A stretch of DNA of 64,000 nucleotides from Sipunculus nudus (lineage: Eukaryota > Annelida > Sipuncula > Golfingiida > Sipunculidae), in NCBI GenBank assembly GCA_026874595.1, contig CM049318.1, positions 8,846,741 to 8,910,740 on the forward strand. Reading direction: 5' to 3'. The translations under genes and the position numbers were made by a program. The notes under the pieces were generated by a model that did not search any database, had not been told where the DNA came from, and worked only from the letters and a program-made list of their open reading frames with translations. Positions 27,101 to 35,300 of the stretch are shown in pieces. The stretch's first letter is position 1. Every line of letters starts with the position of its first letter.

Positions 27101-28794
27101 AGATTAGTGAGAGAGAAAAAGATGGCAAGGTCCACTGTAGAATCAGTAGAGCCTTCACTTTATTGTGTCACTATATGGTTTTGATCATGTATACCATTTA
27201 TCAGCCTTAATAGAGAATCCAAGGAGTACTGCACTTTAACCATATTATTTTTATATCATTTATCATCATGCACAGCAAATAAGTTATTAAAAATTAATAT
27301 AAGTTATTATATATTCATCTATAACCAAGAGATTGGGATTATGCAGAATATAAATTTTCACAAGATCATATGTGATAGATATTTTACATAATATGACACA
27401 GAACTGTTACGTGTTCTTCTGTATAGAATTATCAGAAAATGTGGTAAATTTATACCAGCTCTGTGTCTGAGCCTAACTTGACTAACATGGCTTTATATAC
27501 ACTTTAAAACCAGCAAAAAGTGTTAACTTTTGAAAAGAAGAAAAAATTACTGTAATTCTAAAATGATATGACCTGTTGCTAAAATTGTAAATTTTACAGG
27601 TTGCATGATGTGTTTGCTGTATGCTTCTTTTATTATGTTATATGATTTTATGAATATTAAAATACAATAAAAAGTAATATTGTAGCATGGGGGGAGGGGA
27701 CTGAACCCAGTAAATCACAACTGGATTTGAAAACCTAATCACTGCTACATACCCCATTCTTATAATCCCTGCTACAATATTGAGGTCTGTAAAAAAGAAC
27801 TGGATTTCTAGGATAATTTTATCTATTCACATAAATCCTCTGAATTTACACATTTTTCCCAAATGTCCAGCTTAAAATAAGTTTTTCCAAGGACAAACTG
27901 TAATCCCTTAACATTCAAGACTTCCGACTATTTTGCTTTAAAAGGGAATTATTTCTATACTGTTTCACAGGTAAAGGGGAAAAGTTCAGTGATGATGGGA
28001 AATTTCCAAAACTTGGCAAAAGAGAACAAAATTATTTTTCTCTCTGGGGAAAGGGAAATGCATAGAATTCAATAATCCCTTAATCCTGTACCTAGGTTCT
28101 GTCATTTGTACCTAGCTTAAAATGTGGAGAACAAGATGACTACTGTTTCACGATCTTTTGCTACAATTAACCTGTTTTCCTGGTTCATGTTTTTCTTCCA
28201 GCTTCCCAAGCTCCAATGGTCCAAGCTGGAACAATCCCTCTGAAACAAAAGAATTAGAAAAACAAATACAATACATAAATATCCTTATCTGAAGATATGC
28301 AACATGCAGTTTTGTTTTTTATGCCGCAGAGCACTTAAATGAAATCAATGGGATTAATTAAGAATTAGGTATTAATTTAAGTTATATAATATACATTAAA
28401 ATATTCATTGTCACTGAAATTTAGGCTCACCAAAACTATAATGAAACCTTGTTTTTGAATGGCTAATAAGCATGATTCTGGAACTGATCATGTAAAAGGA
28501 GCTAGGAGTCATACTGATTAACATATTTACCCAACGACATAATTAAATATATTAAATTACATAAAAATTAATAACTTTTGCATTTTTCATAATTTTTTTA
28601 CCTCTGAACTCTGGTGTCAACAGCAAGGTTTGTAAGAGTGAGTTCATGTAGCAGGTCGCCCCCTGGTTATAGAGCCCGCACAGCCCAGACGGTAACCTGG
28701 GAGGGGGCGGGGCTTTAATACCAGCCACCCCATGTGTCCTGCCCCCTCCACCCCCGTCATCTTCCTCTTTAAACAATGTGTCAAGTCCGAACAT
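1..28794 (-). CDS. USP40: Ubiquitin carboxyl-terminal hydrolase 40 (27 coding exons traced, 3' end outside window)
   Basis: Cysteine protease of the USP (peptidase C19) family that removes ubiquitin from proteins. Seen: 27 coding exons joined by GT/AG introns with unbroken phase give about 966 residues (human USP40 is about 1235), so the C-terminal quarter lies beyond base 1. The Cys box [10 protein letters not shown] puts the catalytic Cys near residue 48. CxxC knuckles lie near 170-173 and 218-221. The His box GGHYHAYIK puts the catalytic His near 300. The segment [20 protein letters not shown] (~470-490) and the PAGLHLY and LFVWDGV stretches (~600-635) are diagnostic of USP40 rather than USP47 or USP7. 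The long C-terminal part is expected, from family knowledge, to contain ubiquitin-like folds. I chose ATG 28794 because [11 protein letters not shown] aligns with the vertebrate N-terminus; the GTG two codons upstream is not a credible eukaryotic start. An N-terminal run of five glycines is lineage-specific. The gene is divergent from the OXSR1/STK39 kinase gene. Confidence 0.95.
557..696 (-). CDS. USP40: USP40 exon 26
   Basis: Residues 886-932. [20 protein letters not shown] matches the vertebrate GDAWHLRKMDWCYEAGEPL, one of the clearest anchors for USP40. It ends CTT CCT CCA AAG|gtcagt (LPPK). Confidence 0.95.
697..2723 (-). other. USP40 intron 25
   Basis: AT-rich. Contains the G/C-rich inverted module (1290-2000). 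The 2330-2700 part has repeated ATTGAT/ATCATC-like words, but I could not define an element. Confidence 0.8.
1290..2000. repeat. C-rich/G-rich inverted module with long G-runs
   Basis: C-runs with ACAAAAGCC at 1301-1370 face G-runs at 1797-1915 and GGACCTTTTGTCC. G-runs of 12 and 18 with further GGG tracts make the plus strand here a strong G-quadruplex candidate. The central part is AT-rich. Possibly an old MITE expanded by slippage. Confidence 0.5.
2724..2847 (-). CDS. USP40: USP40 exon 25
   Basis: Residues 845-885 plus one base. [20 protein letters not shown] corresponds to the vertebrate EMEIVVEETISVRDCLKL. Borders tttgtag|ATG and ACTG|gtaaat. Confidence 0.9.
2848..3843 (-). other. USP40 intron 24
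   Basis: AT-rich, no feature recognised. Confidence 0.8.
3844..3932 (-). CDS. USP40: USP40 exon 24
   Basis: Residues 815-844. I chose the acceptor ccaacag|TACATG because both downstream AGs would create TGA with the split codon. It gives [20 protein letters not shown], matching YTLKEAELKMGSSLGLCL of the vertebrate protein. Confidence 0.88.
4267..4375 (-). CDS. USP40: USP40 exon 23
   Basis: Residues 779-814 plus one base. [17 protein letters not shown] then DKLGLRPP; resembles the vertebrate MKELADNSCLRPIDR region. The donor is CCAT|gtaagt. Confidence 0.87.
4863..4916 (-). CDS. USP40: USP40 exon 22
   Basis: Residues 761-778, [18 protein letters not shown]. 54 bp, phase 0 to 0, so it could be skipped without a frameshift. 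Confidence 0.85.
5380..9076 (-). mobile_element. Family A non-autonomous element with ~280-bp tandem array
   Basis: 3.7 kb in USP40 intron 21. One end reads GTATCCGCCAAAAC in inverted form with a hairpin partner (9040-9075). The other reads CTAGAATACGGGTA at 5380, with an inverted GTATCCGCCAAAAT at 5409. Between them are about 11 units of 276-285 bp, boundaries at GATGTCTGCAG (5503, 5779, 6057, 6336, 6619, 6896, 7174, 7453, 7738, 8015, 8292, 8576). The same family occurs in opposite orientation at 57399-58562. No coding capacity. T-rich flanks and no clear target duplication suggest a Helentron-associated type, by inference. Confidence 0.75.
9329..9401 (-). CDS. USP40: USP40 exon 21
   Basis: Residues 736-760, [20 protein letters not shown] and NRCQ. 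Followed in gene sense by a 4.4-kb intron filled by the ~280-bp repeat array. Confidence 0.87.
9402..10203 (-). other. USP40 intron 20
   Basis: AT-rich, no gene or defined repeat recognised. Confidence 0.75.
10204..10315 (-). CDS. USP40: USP40 exon 20
   Basis: Residues 699-735: [20 protein letters not shown] followed by [17 protein letters not shown], a ubiquitin-like-looking strand pattern. The TIR element at 10353-11366 lies in the intron just upstream in gene sense. Confidence 0.88.
10353..11366. mobile_element. 1-kb element with long terminal inverted repeats
   Basis: In USP40 intron 19. AAGGAGTTTACAGGGATGG at 10361 is repeated inverted at 11341-11359. The match spans about 30 bp, from GTCTGACC/GTCAGACC inward. 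The interior is GC-richer than the intron around it (10410-10640). No transposase is recognisable; the open frames inside (62-87 aa) match nothing I know. Confidence 0.7.
11678..11867 (-). CDS. USP40: USP40 exon 19
   Basis: Residues 636-698. [18 protein letters not shown] aligns with the vertebrate GIDCEPLLLNV. The longest downstream exon; ends AAAG|gtatat. Confidence 0.92.
12468..12789 (-). mobile_element. tRNA-derived SINE, copy 1
   Basis: Read on the minus strand: a tRNA-like head with GGCAGAGCATGAGACTC (A-box-like) and GTTAGAATCTC (B-box-like), then a body with GGCTTAATGGGAAGGC and GAGTGTGCCTTT. Flanked by the perfect 18-bp direct repeat ATTATACTGATCTAGTTT (12382-12399 and 12792-12809), with an A-rich stretch at the 3' side. 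Homologous to 24591-24936. Confidence 0.8.
12830..12903 (-). CDS. USP40: USP40 exon 18
   Basis: Residues 611-635. [15 protein letters not shown] corresponds to the vertebrate EDIFVWNGVEV strand. The donor is followed by a T-run (A-run in gene sense), close to the SINE insertion. Confidence 0.92.
12904..14225 (-). other. USP40 introns 16 and 17 (around exon 17)
   Basis: AT-rich, nothing recognised apart from exon 17 at 13570-13657. Confidence 0.75.
13570..13657 (-). CDS. USP40: USP40 exon 17
   Basis: Residues 582-610 plus one base. [15 protein letters not shown] matches the vertebrate AKLVPAGLHIYQSL segment. Confidence 0.93.
14226..14394 (-). CDS. USP40: USP40 exon 16
   Basis: Residues 525-581, with [18 protein letters not shown] and [19 protein letters not shown]. 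The latter corresponds to LTFDKRKTLGDLRQSI of the vertebrate protein. A 19-bp minisatellite starts about 20 bases upstream of the acceptor in gene orientation. Confidence 0.93.
14414..14770. repeat. 19-bp minisatellite
   Basis: About 18 degenerate copies of AGTGACATCACAAACCATC in USP40 intron 15, starting some 20 bases from the acceptor of exon 16. A sparser echo (GTGACATCATAAACCACTG) occurs at 15041. Confidence 0.85.
15342..15423 (-). CDS. USP40: USP40 exon 15
   Basis: Residues 498-524: [21 protein letters not shown] and onwards. Borders tttag and gtaagat preserve phase. Confidence 0.9.
15424..16872 (-). other. USP40 introns 13 and 14 (around exon 14)
   Basis: No defined element. 15655-16010 is less AT-rich and could be an old repeat, but I found no termini. 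Confidence 0.7.
16222..16382 (-). CDS. USP40: USP40 exon 14
   Basis: Residues 444-497. It includes [20 protein letters not shown] and [13 protein letters not shown], the returning end of the USP domain found in USP40 and USP47. Confidence 0.95.
16873..17042 (-). CDS. USP40: USP40 exon 13
   Basis: Residues 388-443 plus two bases: [20 protein letters not shown], then a low-complexity S/T/N-rich stretch ending NNNKKQ. The acceptor gcttcag keeps phase 0 after exon 12; the upstream gatcag would shift the frame. Confidence 0.88.
17340..17579. mobile_element. Short MITE-like inverted-repeat element
   Basis: GGCCTGTAATGAT at 17340 and ATCATTACAGCC at 17568 are inverted partners, followed inward by CACCGATACATCAC and its counterpart near GTATCGTGAG. 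240 bp in USP40 intron 12. Confidence 0.55.
17807..17875 (-). CDS. USP40: USP40 exon 12
   Basis: Residues 365-387, [18 protein letters not shown], matching the ISWNKKYRKQHGP segment of vertebrate orthologues. Confidence 0.93.
18161..18301 (-). CDS. USP40: USP40 exon 11
   Basis: Residues 318-364. It follows the catalytic domain and includes [18 protein letters not shown], matching the ILKAILLEEN region of vertebrate USP40. Confidence 0.92.
18695..18767 (-). CDS. USP40: USP40 exon 10 (catalytic His)
   Basis: Residues 293-317. [20 protein letters not shown] is the His box with catalytic His300. The donor is read as CCCA|gtaagtg, which keeps phase 0. Confidence 0.95.
19398..19444 (-). CDS. USP40: USP40 exon 9
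   Basis: Residues 278-292 plus two bases. It carries [10 protein letters not shown], the Y-L-x-x-V-x-x-H strand before the catalytic His. The donor is CAG|gtgagta. Confidence 0.93.
19882..19938 (-). CDS. USP40: USP40 exon 8
   Basis: Residues 259-277, [19 protein letters not shown], matching the conserved FPL-R/D motif ahead of the His box. Phase 0 to 0. Confidence 0.94.
20239..21555 (+). mobile_element. Family B element with ~180-bp tandem array
   Basis: In USP40 intron 8. Starts with the palindrome TGTCGGAACGACA and AATGCCCCCG; ends with a hairpin of GCCCCGGCCAC/GTGGCGGGGGC followed by ATAAC. About six units of 179-181 bp, marked by CTCGATCTGTAA near 20371, 20550, 20730, 20911, 21090 and 21270, with a shortened unit at 21380. 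An opposite-orientation copy lies at 42312-42796. Confidence 0.75.
21593..21679 (-). CDS. USP40: USP40 exon 7
   Basis: Residues 230-258, with [20 protein letters not shown], the conserved USP strand LxxxLxRF. Phase 0 to 0. Confidence 0.96.
21931..22305 (-). repeat. Four tandem 99-bp copies of the end of USP40 exon 6
   Basis: Units start at 21931, 22030, 22129 and 22228. Each holds the exon tail (coding [12 protein letters not shown] in the copies) plus the splice donor ccaccaag|gtaggtgt. Spacing is exactly 99 bp (33 codons). The 22228 copy is the real exon; the other three lie in the intron and each carries an in-frame TAG in place of the codon for Gln215. Confidence 0.9.
22202..22348 (-). 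CDS. USP40: USP40 exon 6 (second CxxC)
   Basis: Residues 181-229. It starts [10 protein letters not shown] and ends [14 protein letters not shown], with the second zinc-binding knuckle C218-x-x-C221. The donor is ACCAAG|gtaggtgt. The last ~100 bp of this exon, donor included, is repeated three more times directly downstream in the intron (see the 99-bp tandem repeat). Confidence 0.95.
22878..22928. repeat. GACA-type simple repeat
   Basis: ACAGACAGACGGACAGAC and variants, in USP40 intron 5. Confidence 0.8.
22995..23033 (-). CDS. USP40: USP40 exon 5 (39-bp microexon, first CxxC)
   Basis: Residues 168-180, [13 protein letters not shown]. It carries the first zinc-ribbon knuckle C170-x-x-C173. 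It is only 39 bp, bordered by ttttcag and gtaagt, with both phases 0. Confidence 0.93.
23919..24044 (-). CDS. USP40: USP40 exon 4
   Basis: Residues 126-167, with [19 protein letters not shown] (the QDAxE helix typical of USPs) and LYHGITVNQ. Phase 0 to 0. Confidence 0.96.
24329..24369 (-). ncRNA. Hammerhead-ribozyme-like motif (probable Penelope-type relic)
   Basis: Minus strand, in order: TACAC (stem I), CTGACGA (core CUGANGA, 24364-24358), a GGGG/CCC-capable stem II (24357-24342), GAAA (24341-24338), then GCTT and GTGTA. GTGTA pairs with TACAC to close stem I. AGCT could form the very short self-complementary stem III known from Penelope-like retroelement hammerheads. No retroelement coding sequence is attached. 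Confidence 0.45.
24591..24936 (+). mobile_element. tRNA-derived SINE, copy 2
   Basis: Shares the head (GGCTTCTGTGGCTCTAGGAC, GACTGCAAGTTCCATTCTC) and body (GGCTTAATGGGAAGGCCGTG, GAGTGTGCCTTTTTGG, GCCCTGTCAC) with copy 1 in the opposite orientation. I see no clear target duplication. Confidence 0.75.
25144..25257 (-). CDS. USP40: USP40 exon 3
   Basis: Residues 88-125. It contains [18 protein letters not shown] and [14 protein letters not shown], among the best conserved parts of the catalytic domain. Borders are gaccag|GTG and GAG|gtatgt; phase 0 to 0. Confidence 0.97.
25560..25648. mobile_element. Relic of the 43881 MITE family
   Basis: GAAACCCTCGCGAAACACTG and GAATATGAAGCCAACCACAT match the right half of the MITE at 44230-44314. 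The left terminus is absent. Confidence 0.5.
27676..27781. repeat. 106-bp segment bounded by a perfect 12-bp inverted repeat
   Basis: AATATTGTAGCA (27676) and TGCTACAATATT (27770) flank about 82 bases. The C-rich and G-rich parts next to them (TGGGGGGAGGGG and TATAATCCC) are only partly complementary. Confidence 0.5.
28172..28239 (-). CDS. USP40: USP40 exon 2
   Basis: Residues 65-87 ([20 protein letters not shown]...). The acceptor is tttgtttcag and the donor CAG|gttaat. It matches the vertebrate segment after TPEFRE. Confidence 0.92.
28602..28794 (-). CDS. USP40: USP40 exon 1 (start codon and catalytic Cys)
   Basis: Residues 1-64 plus one base. The ATG has A at -3. An acidic stretch and a poly-Gly run precede [20 protein letters not shown], the USP Cys box with catalytic Cys48. 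The donor is CAGAG|gtaaaa on the minus strand. Confidence 0.95.
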
Positions 28795-29266
28795 TTTCAC
28801 GATGAAACCACCACACCAAAAATAGAGAAATTCTACTTCTGGTTAATAGGTCGATCAGTAAATATGTATCTAAGTGTTAACGTGACACTTTTCAGTGCAA
28901 ACTGACAACGTCTTGCCCTTGAGGACACCGCAAACTGGTATTTCGTCAAAAAATGCCCGGTTGTGTCACGCTTTTTCTGTCTTCACAACATGTGCGCAGT
29001 AGCGCCATCTGTAAACATTAGCACCGCAGTAAATGGCATGCCACCGGTTCCGGTCGTTGGAAATTAATTTTTGAAAATTAAATTTAAAATCTTTATAATC
29101 ACACTTATAATATCTTTAGCGCACAAAATTGGCAGGCTTTAACAAATAATGACTGGTATGATGTTTTCTTTTTGTTTTAGAAGAAAATGAGCTTACAACA
29201 AGCTTGATTTCACTTACAAATAGACTGGTGTCACCCTCATAATTCGTCAACTTTCACACGAGCAAC
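28795..29266. promoter_or_regulatory. Shared upstream region between divergent USP40 and OXSR1/STK39 start codons
   Basis: 472 bases separate the two ATGs and must hold both 5' UTRs and the core promoters, unless there are distant non-coding exons. The centre (28960-29060) is richer in CpG than the AT-rich introns. It carries TGTGCGCAGTAGCGCCATCT at 28991, which looks like an NRF1-type TGCGCA core followed by a YY1-like GCCATC. I see no TATA box in a convincing position for either gene. The start sites are inferred, not seen. Confidence 0.55.
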
Positions 29267-29345
29267 ATGGCAGAGGCTAGCAATCCGGCCGTATCTGAAA
29301 AATGGCCGAATGAAAGGGATTCATACGAGCTCAAAGATGTGATTG
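29267..29345 (+). CDS. OXSR1: OXSR1 exon 1 (start codon)
   Basis: Residues 1-26 plus one base. The N-terminus [20 protein letters not shown] is followed by ELKDVI, the strand entering the kinase domain. Donor ATTG|gtaagt. Confidence 0.95.
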
Positions 29346-32300
29346 GTAAGTGACATTGGTATATTCAAGGTGTATCAATGTAGTTGTGGTCATATTAGAA
29401 GTCTAAGGCCTGTCGTCGGTCAGACACGGTAGTTTGACAGAGTCGCCCAGCTGTCACACGAGACCCCTGGCGTCAGTGGGTGTCACTTGCCTGACATTAA
29501 TGTCATTGGCAAGTGCATGTTAATTGGCTTAACTGTGGGCTTGGCCAGATTATACAGGGCCCTCTTCCTATCTAGCAGACATATAATCATACACCCAACT
29601 TCCTACTTCTAAATAAGCAACGACATAAGGTCACAGATATAATTTTCTGCAGTGTGTTAACAACCTTACAGCAGTGCAAAGTAACTTTCTATTTCTTCCA
29701 GTTCCACTTCAGCAAAACTTAGCCAAGATAAAAATTACTGTGAACTGTTATGATTGGGATCTAATAATATAATTACTGCAACAGTGTCTTTTTTGTATCA
29801 TCTTTACACAATTATAAGCCTTTTACAATAGTTTTACTTTAAATACAATTTTTATAACTATTGACATACTTCATCACATTTTATTTAATTTTCTTTTTAC
29901 ATTAACAGTTTTTTATATGATTTCTTACATTTTGACATATCCAAAATATTTAATTAATACTAGAACCTTAGCCCATCCTACCATCACAGTGATAGCTCTG
30001 CAACATTTTACCAGACATAAACAAATTTATTCTCATTTTAATAGTCTTTAAGTTTACTACCATTTTGCAGACAATAAAATTTTATTTTTACATAATAAAA
30101 TATAAACATGATATGAATGTGTTACACCTTGTTCTTAAAATATATCTAAAGAGAGAATGAGGAAAAGTATATATATTCATCCTCTTATTAAAGTACATTC
30201 AGAGGAAATGAGGAAACCATTTTTGTTATCTTCTGTAAGAAAATTCCCAGTTTCAGTACATATGATTTCCGCTGCCTCTTGGTTATCTCTTTGAAGTGGG
30301 TTTGACAGCTAAACCTCCTGTAACCTTTTTGGAGTTTGTGGTCTCTCCTAATTTGATGTTTTGAATAACATTTTCCTTCTTCTTGTTTGCATATTTTTTT
30401 CAAACTTGATAGTATTGTCATTTCATTTTTACCATGTTCCTGTATCCATATTCTTAAAATTACAAATACCTGGCATGTACATTTTCATATCTTGTAACTA
30501 TATATTAGGGTATATATGCATTTGTATCACCTGTACAATAAGAAGTCTGTGAGCATAGTAGAACATATAGAAAAGTGATACTGTTTATTACAGTGTCCAG
30601 TACAACATTTTACAGCACACATATACAAATTTATCAACCATTTAAGTATATGAGCCTGATTCCTTGTGCTAACAATTAAATTGCCCATACTGCCATAAAA
30701 CCACCTGAGGAGCTATATGGCCCTCGCAAGTAACTTGGGTAATTGGCCTGCTGAGCTGTTGCTATAATTGGTATGTAAACATACACCATGGGGAATCAAT
30801 CACTGAATGATCAATTGATGTTTATGACTTTCCTTTGAAATGTTTGTGGCTGGGTACATGTATGTTTTAAACTAGTTAATGGATTCATGAAGTATTTGGT
30901 GTTACAAATTAAGAAAAATATTACAAAAGACACAATTGGAGAAATGATATTTCTATTTTCAAAGTAAGGATGGTTGTTATATTACTATAATATTAGTCAT
31001 TACATGAAAATTCAACAAAATGTTCACATACAGCTCGAATCTATTATATAGAAATTGTTGTGTATTACTGACAGGTAGTGTAAAAGATGTGTTATTATTT
31101 GTAATATAAATCTATTGCTTTTTGACTTCTGACACTTCAGACATTGATGATGTACCGTATGGTACATCAGATACCAATAAACCAGTAGTATAAATGACCC
31201 TTCACCTTCGTAGATTAGGTTATTTATTCACGATGGATATATTTTTGTGATAATTTCACTTATGTGAATTTCTCAGATTTAAAACCATTGTAAACAGAAT
31301 GCCATCCACAGTAGTTTGACATTCACTTGTTCATTTATTAATAGTATCCAGTAAAAAATCAGGGTATATGTTTCATTTATTTTGCATTCTGAACTGTTAG
31401 TTTATCATATACTCACCAGGTGCTGGTGCTACTGCTGTGGTGCAGTCTGCTCTCTGCGTCCCTCGTAAAGAGATGTGTGCCATTAAACGTATTAATCTGG
31501 ACAAATGTAGCACATCAGTGGAAGAACTGCTGGTAAGTTGAAATAATCTGTCATAGTTCTGTGTAGAAACAAGGTATTACTGAAAATTCAAACAAAGACC
31601 ATAAAACTTTGATAAAATATTATTGGTATATATTTGCAATTTATTAAAGATATACTTATAAATGGAGGCACTATTGCATCCTTTGGTATCCTTAATATAC
31701 ATATAACTTCACCCAAGTTTATATCTTGTTTGATTACTTTGCTGAGGTTATTGTAACTTGGTTTTGTGTATTGCACAGCTGGAAAATTCTTATTATTCTA
31801 GAATTTGATTGGTATCTTTTTCTGTCATCAGAATTTGCATGTTATCTACAAACAATTTTATTATCGAAAAATCTTATTTGCTCAAAACTTGTTCTTAGTG
31901 TTCATGGTGTTTTGTAAAGCAGACATTGTATCTCAGTTCCTGTGACTCTTTAAGGTCAAAATTTTAGGCTTTGAATGTCTTCTTATCTCTGAAGCTTATC
32001 TTGCAGGCAGCCTTGGTAAATTTATTTGAAATGTCCGTTTTTAAACCGTGTGTGTTATGATTTGTTCCAGAAAGAGATTCAGGCAATGAGCCAGTGTAAC
32101 CATGACAACGTAGTGTCCTACCACACCTCGTTCGTGGTGAAGGAGGAGTTGTGGGTCATCATGACGCTGTGTTCAGGAGGTAAGAGAATTCTCCACCAAC
32201 TGTTGTTTCATCAGTATTGCTTCATTAACACAGTGGCACAGATATTTTCTTCTGCTGTTGTTTGCTCTTGTGGTATGTGCCAGCCCCAGAGACAAAAACT

Positions 32301-35300
32301 TAAGTATACAATGTGCCTGTTGTCATTCTCAACAATTATTACTTTGGCAAAGGATTTTTTAGCTCAAGCAAGATTTGAAATTGGATCATATGCCACCTCA
32401 GAGACCCCCTGGCAGTCCTACTCTAGCCCTGAAAAAGTATAATTATGCACTATACTTTTAAATATTTATACATGTATATTTCTGTTATCTTCCTCTGAGT
32501 TATCCTTCTTTTACTGTTACATCTTCCATTGGAATATTGTAGAAATGAAGCATCCCCAAAAATAACAGCATGAATCAATATTTATTTTAAAAATATTACA
32601 TTATCATATATGTTGATAATTTTACTGAATATTTCTTTATGTTTAATACTGGATGACATTCTAATTTAACTCCATATTCTGTTACTTTACCCTAAGTATA
32701 ACTTATAAACATAATATATTCAGTGTGATCTAAACCATCATATAGAGAATGAAACTCTCTTAAAAAATATAATACTAGTCACCTCACCTTGGTTTTTAAC
32801 CTGTGAAAAGTGGGAATGATCGAGGTCCAAAATCAAAGAGATTATCATAATGAAAGGTTGCTCTGTATGTGGTGACACTACGTTGGTGCATAAATAATGT
32901 TCGTTTGTCCCTGCAGGGTCCTTGCTGGATATAATAAAGAGTCGCATGAAGACAGCAGACTGTAAACATGGCGTGCTGGATGAGCCAATCATTGCCACCG
33001 TCCTGAGAGAAGTGCTCAAAGGATTAGAGTACTTCCACTCCAATGGTCAGATACACAGGTGAGATTAACACCTGCTGATTGTCATGTTTTCAGTAGACTG
33101 GTATCCAACTCTCCTCAGGCCAGATGGGACTGGCAAGAGACCACTATATTGCAACCTCCATTGTATAAATATTATATATGCAACATCGCTAGATTGGTTT
33201 CCTGCTCATATTAGACCCCTATCTGAAATAATAATGCATTTGATAGATTACATGCATTAGATAGACCAAATGGGAATATATAAGTTGAAAGTCAATTCAA
33301 CCATCACATTTAAACTAAGTCTAATTTCATAGTATCAATAAACATATTTAAATTTAATGCTAGAATTAACAGTTCGACCCATCCAAATACACTTGTCAGT
33401 AGGAAAAACAATTTGTGATAAATGCAATCACTGAATATAATAAACAAAAACTATGCCAGTTAAATGTGCTCATGCCAGGATGTTTACACTCCTATCTTGC
33501 ATTCTGATGATATATACAAATATTTGCACTTATTATTATTCATTGTCAGAGACATCAAGGCTGGAAACATTCTACTTGGCAAAGATGGATCTGTTATGAT
33601 AGCTGGTGAGTAATTGGGAAAATATACCCCTTTATAGCCCCTTTCATTTGTCATTCTTTGATCAGTCTTTTTTGGAGTATTCTGAATCCTGTAAACTCTC
33701 ACTTTAAGATAACCTTTGCAAGAAAGGCTCTTTAATTAGTTCATTGAGCAGTTATGTCATACCTTGGAAAGGATTTTTAGATGGTTAACATAATTATTAG
33801 AGTAAAATCTTTTGTTACATAATGATGATTTCAGTATTGATAAACTGGATGATCAATAAAATGTAATTATAATATTTAAGTACACACACACATATATGAA
33901 GAGACCTCATGTGCATATGCATATGTAATATATTTACTTTTATTGGGATTATTTTGATAATTATTGTTACCTTTTATTGATTAATTATGTATTTAAGAAT
34001 AACTACATAACAAATAGGTTTTAGTGTTTATGAAAAGCATTGTGATATCTCTGTTTGTGATATAGATTTTGGAGTTAGTGCCTGGCTAGCTACGGGGAAG
34101 GATTTGGTCCGTGACCAGGTCCGCCACACGTTTGTTGGCACACCATGCTGGATGGCACCTGAGGTCATGGAACAGGTGAGAATTTACCTACCTACCTTAT
34201 CATATATGTTATGGCTGCGATTTTACTACAGGTAGCTGTTAAAAGTGTAGTCATGGCCTACTTTAATGTAGTTGTGGGTGTTTATAGGTATCATTGCTGA
34301 TTGAAACCCCTGGATCTAAATTCAATTCAAATTTCATTCAATCAGTTGTTGACTTAAAGCTTACAATTTTAGTTTTAGAGTAGATAGAATCATGATAAAG
34401 GAAAAACAAACAAACAAATTTTTGAGATATTGTCATGTAGTTTAATATAAGTTCATTAAAAAGTGGTTTTTAGCTCAGCTGACTATAAGTCATCTGAGCT
34501 ATAGTCATGGTCCATTGTCCGTCCTCCGTCTGTCTGGATGTCCGGATGTCCGTCTGTCTGTCCGTAAGACTGGCCCGTTTCGACACCATTGGACCTACGA
34601 ATCTGAAATTTGCCATACAGTTAGATGTCCCAAAAATCTCCTACCATGCCGAAAATTGGGTCAATAGGACTTCGTTCCTTCGAGATATTAAGGAAAAACC
34701 TTAATTTTTTATTAGAAATCTATTTTCACACTTCAGGACTGCCTAATATCAAAACCACTCATCTGGTTTTCTTCATATTTACCATAAATTTTCCTCTATA
34801 TAGTTCCTATGTACATGCCAGAAATGATGTCAGTATTATGTAATTGTTTTAAGTTATGGGCCCAAACATAATGCACTTTTGAAAAAATCAAGAAATATAT
34901 TTACTCGCTTAACAAGAGGATTGCTGAAGCTAGAGATTTTTTGTCAGGGATGTAACATTATTTAATCAAGATTCAATTGAATACCAAAAATTAGTTCTGA
35001 ATTTTTCAAATTTTATAAGTTATTAGTATTATTATAAAATTAGTACCTTAGATTTTGCCCAACTTTGACCATGGCACGATTGTTACCTGAGAGCACTGTT
35101 GATATAATTTTCATATCATGCACACATAAAGATTTCATCTTTGTAGGTTAGAAAGCTGAAAAAAAATGGCCAAATATTGTAGCTTTTATTAATGTTTATA
35201 TGAGACCATGTCAGACCCAGGCTTATTCCAGCCCCTCTTCAGTCACCTGTATGTTGACCTTGTTGACCTTTCATCAGATTATGCATGCATGAGCGAAGCA

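Larger units (their letters stand above)
25258..28171 (-). other. USP40 intron 2
   Basis: 2.9 kb, AT-rich. Contains the MITE relic at 25560 and the inverted repeat at 27676. A short direct duplication of TTTATATAGTTACCACTTCT occurs near 26657 and 26714. Otherwise nothing. Confidence 0.75.
31533..34065 (+). other. OXSR1 introns 2 to 5 (around exons 3-5)
   Basis: Short AT-rich introns without defined repeats. Confidence 0.75.

Noticed and set aside
28798-28800. GTG at 28800 as the USP40 start
   Set aside because: Non-AUG starts are rare in animals, and the ATG two codons downstream matches the vertebrate N-terminus.
32026-32442. 138-residue frame as a separate gene
   Set aside because: Only its middle (32071-32179) is OXSR1 exon 3; the rest is intron read-through on both sides.
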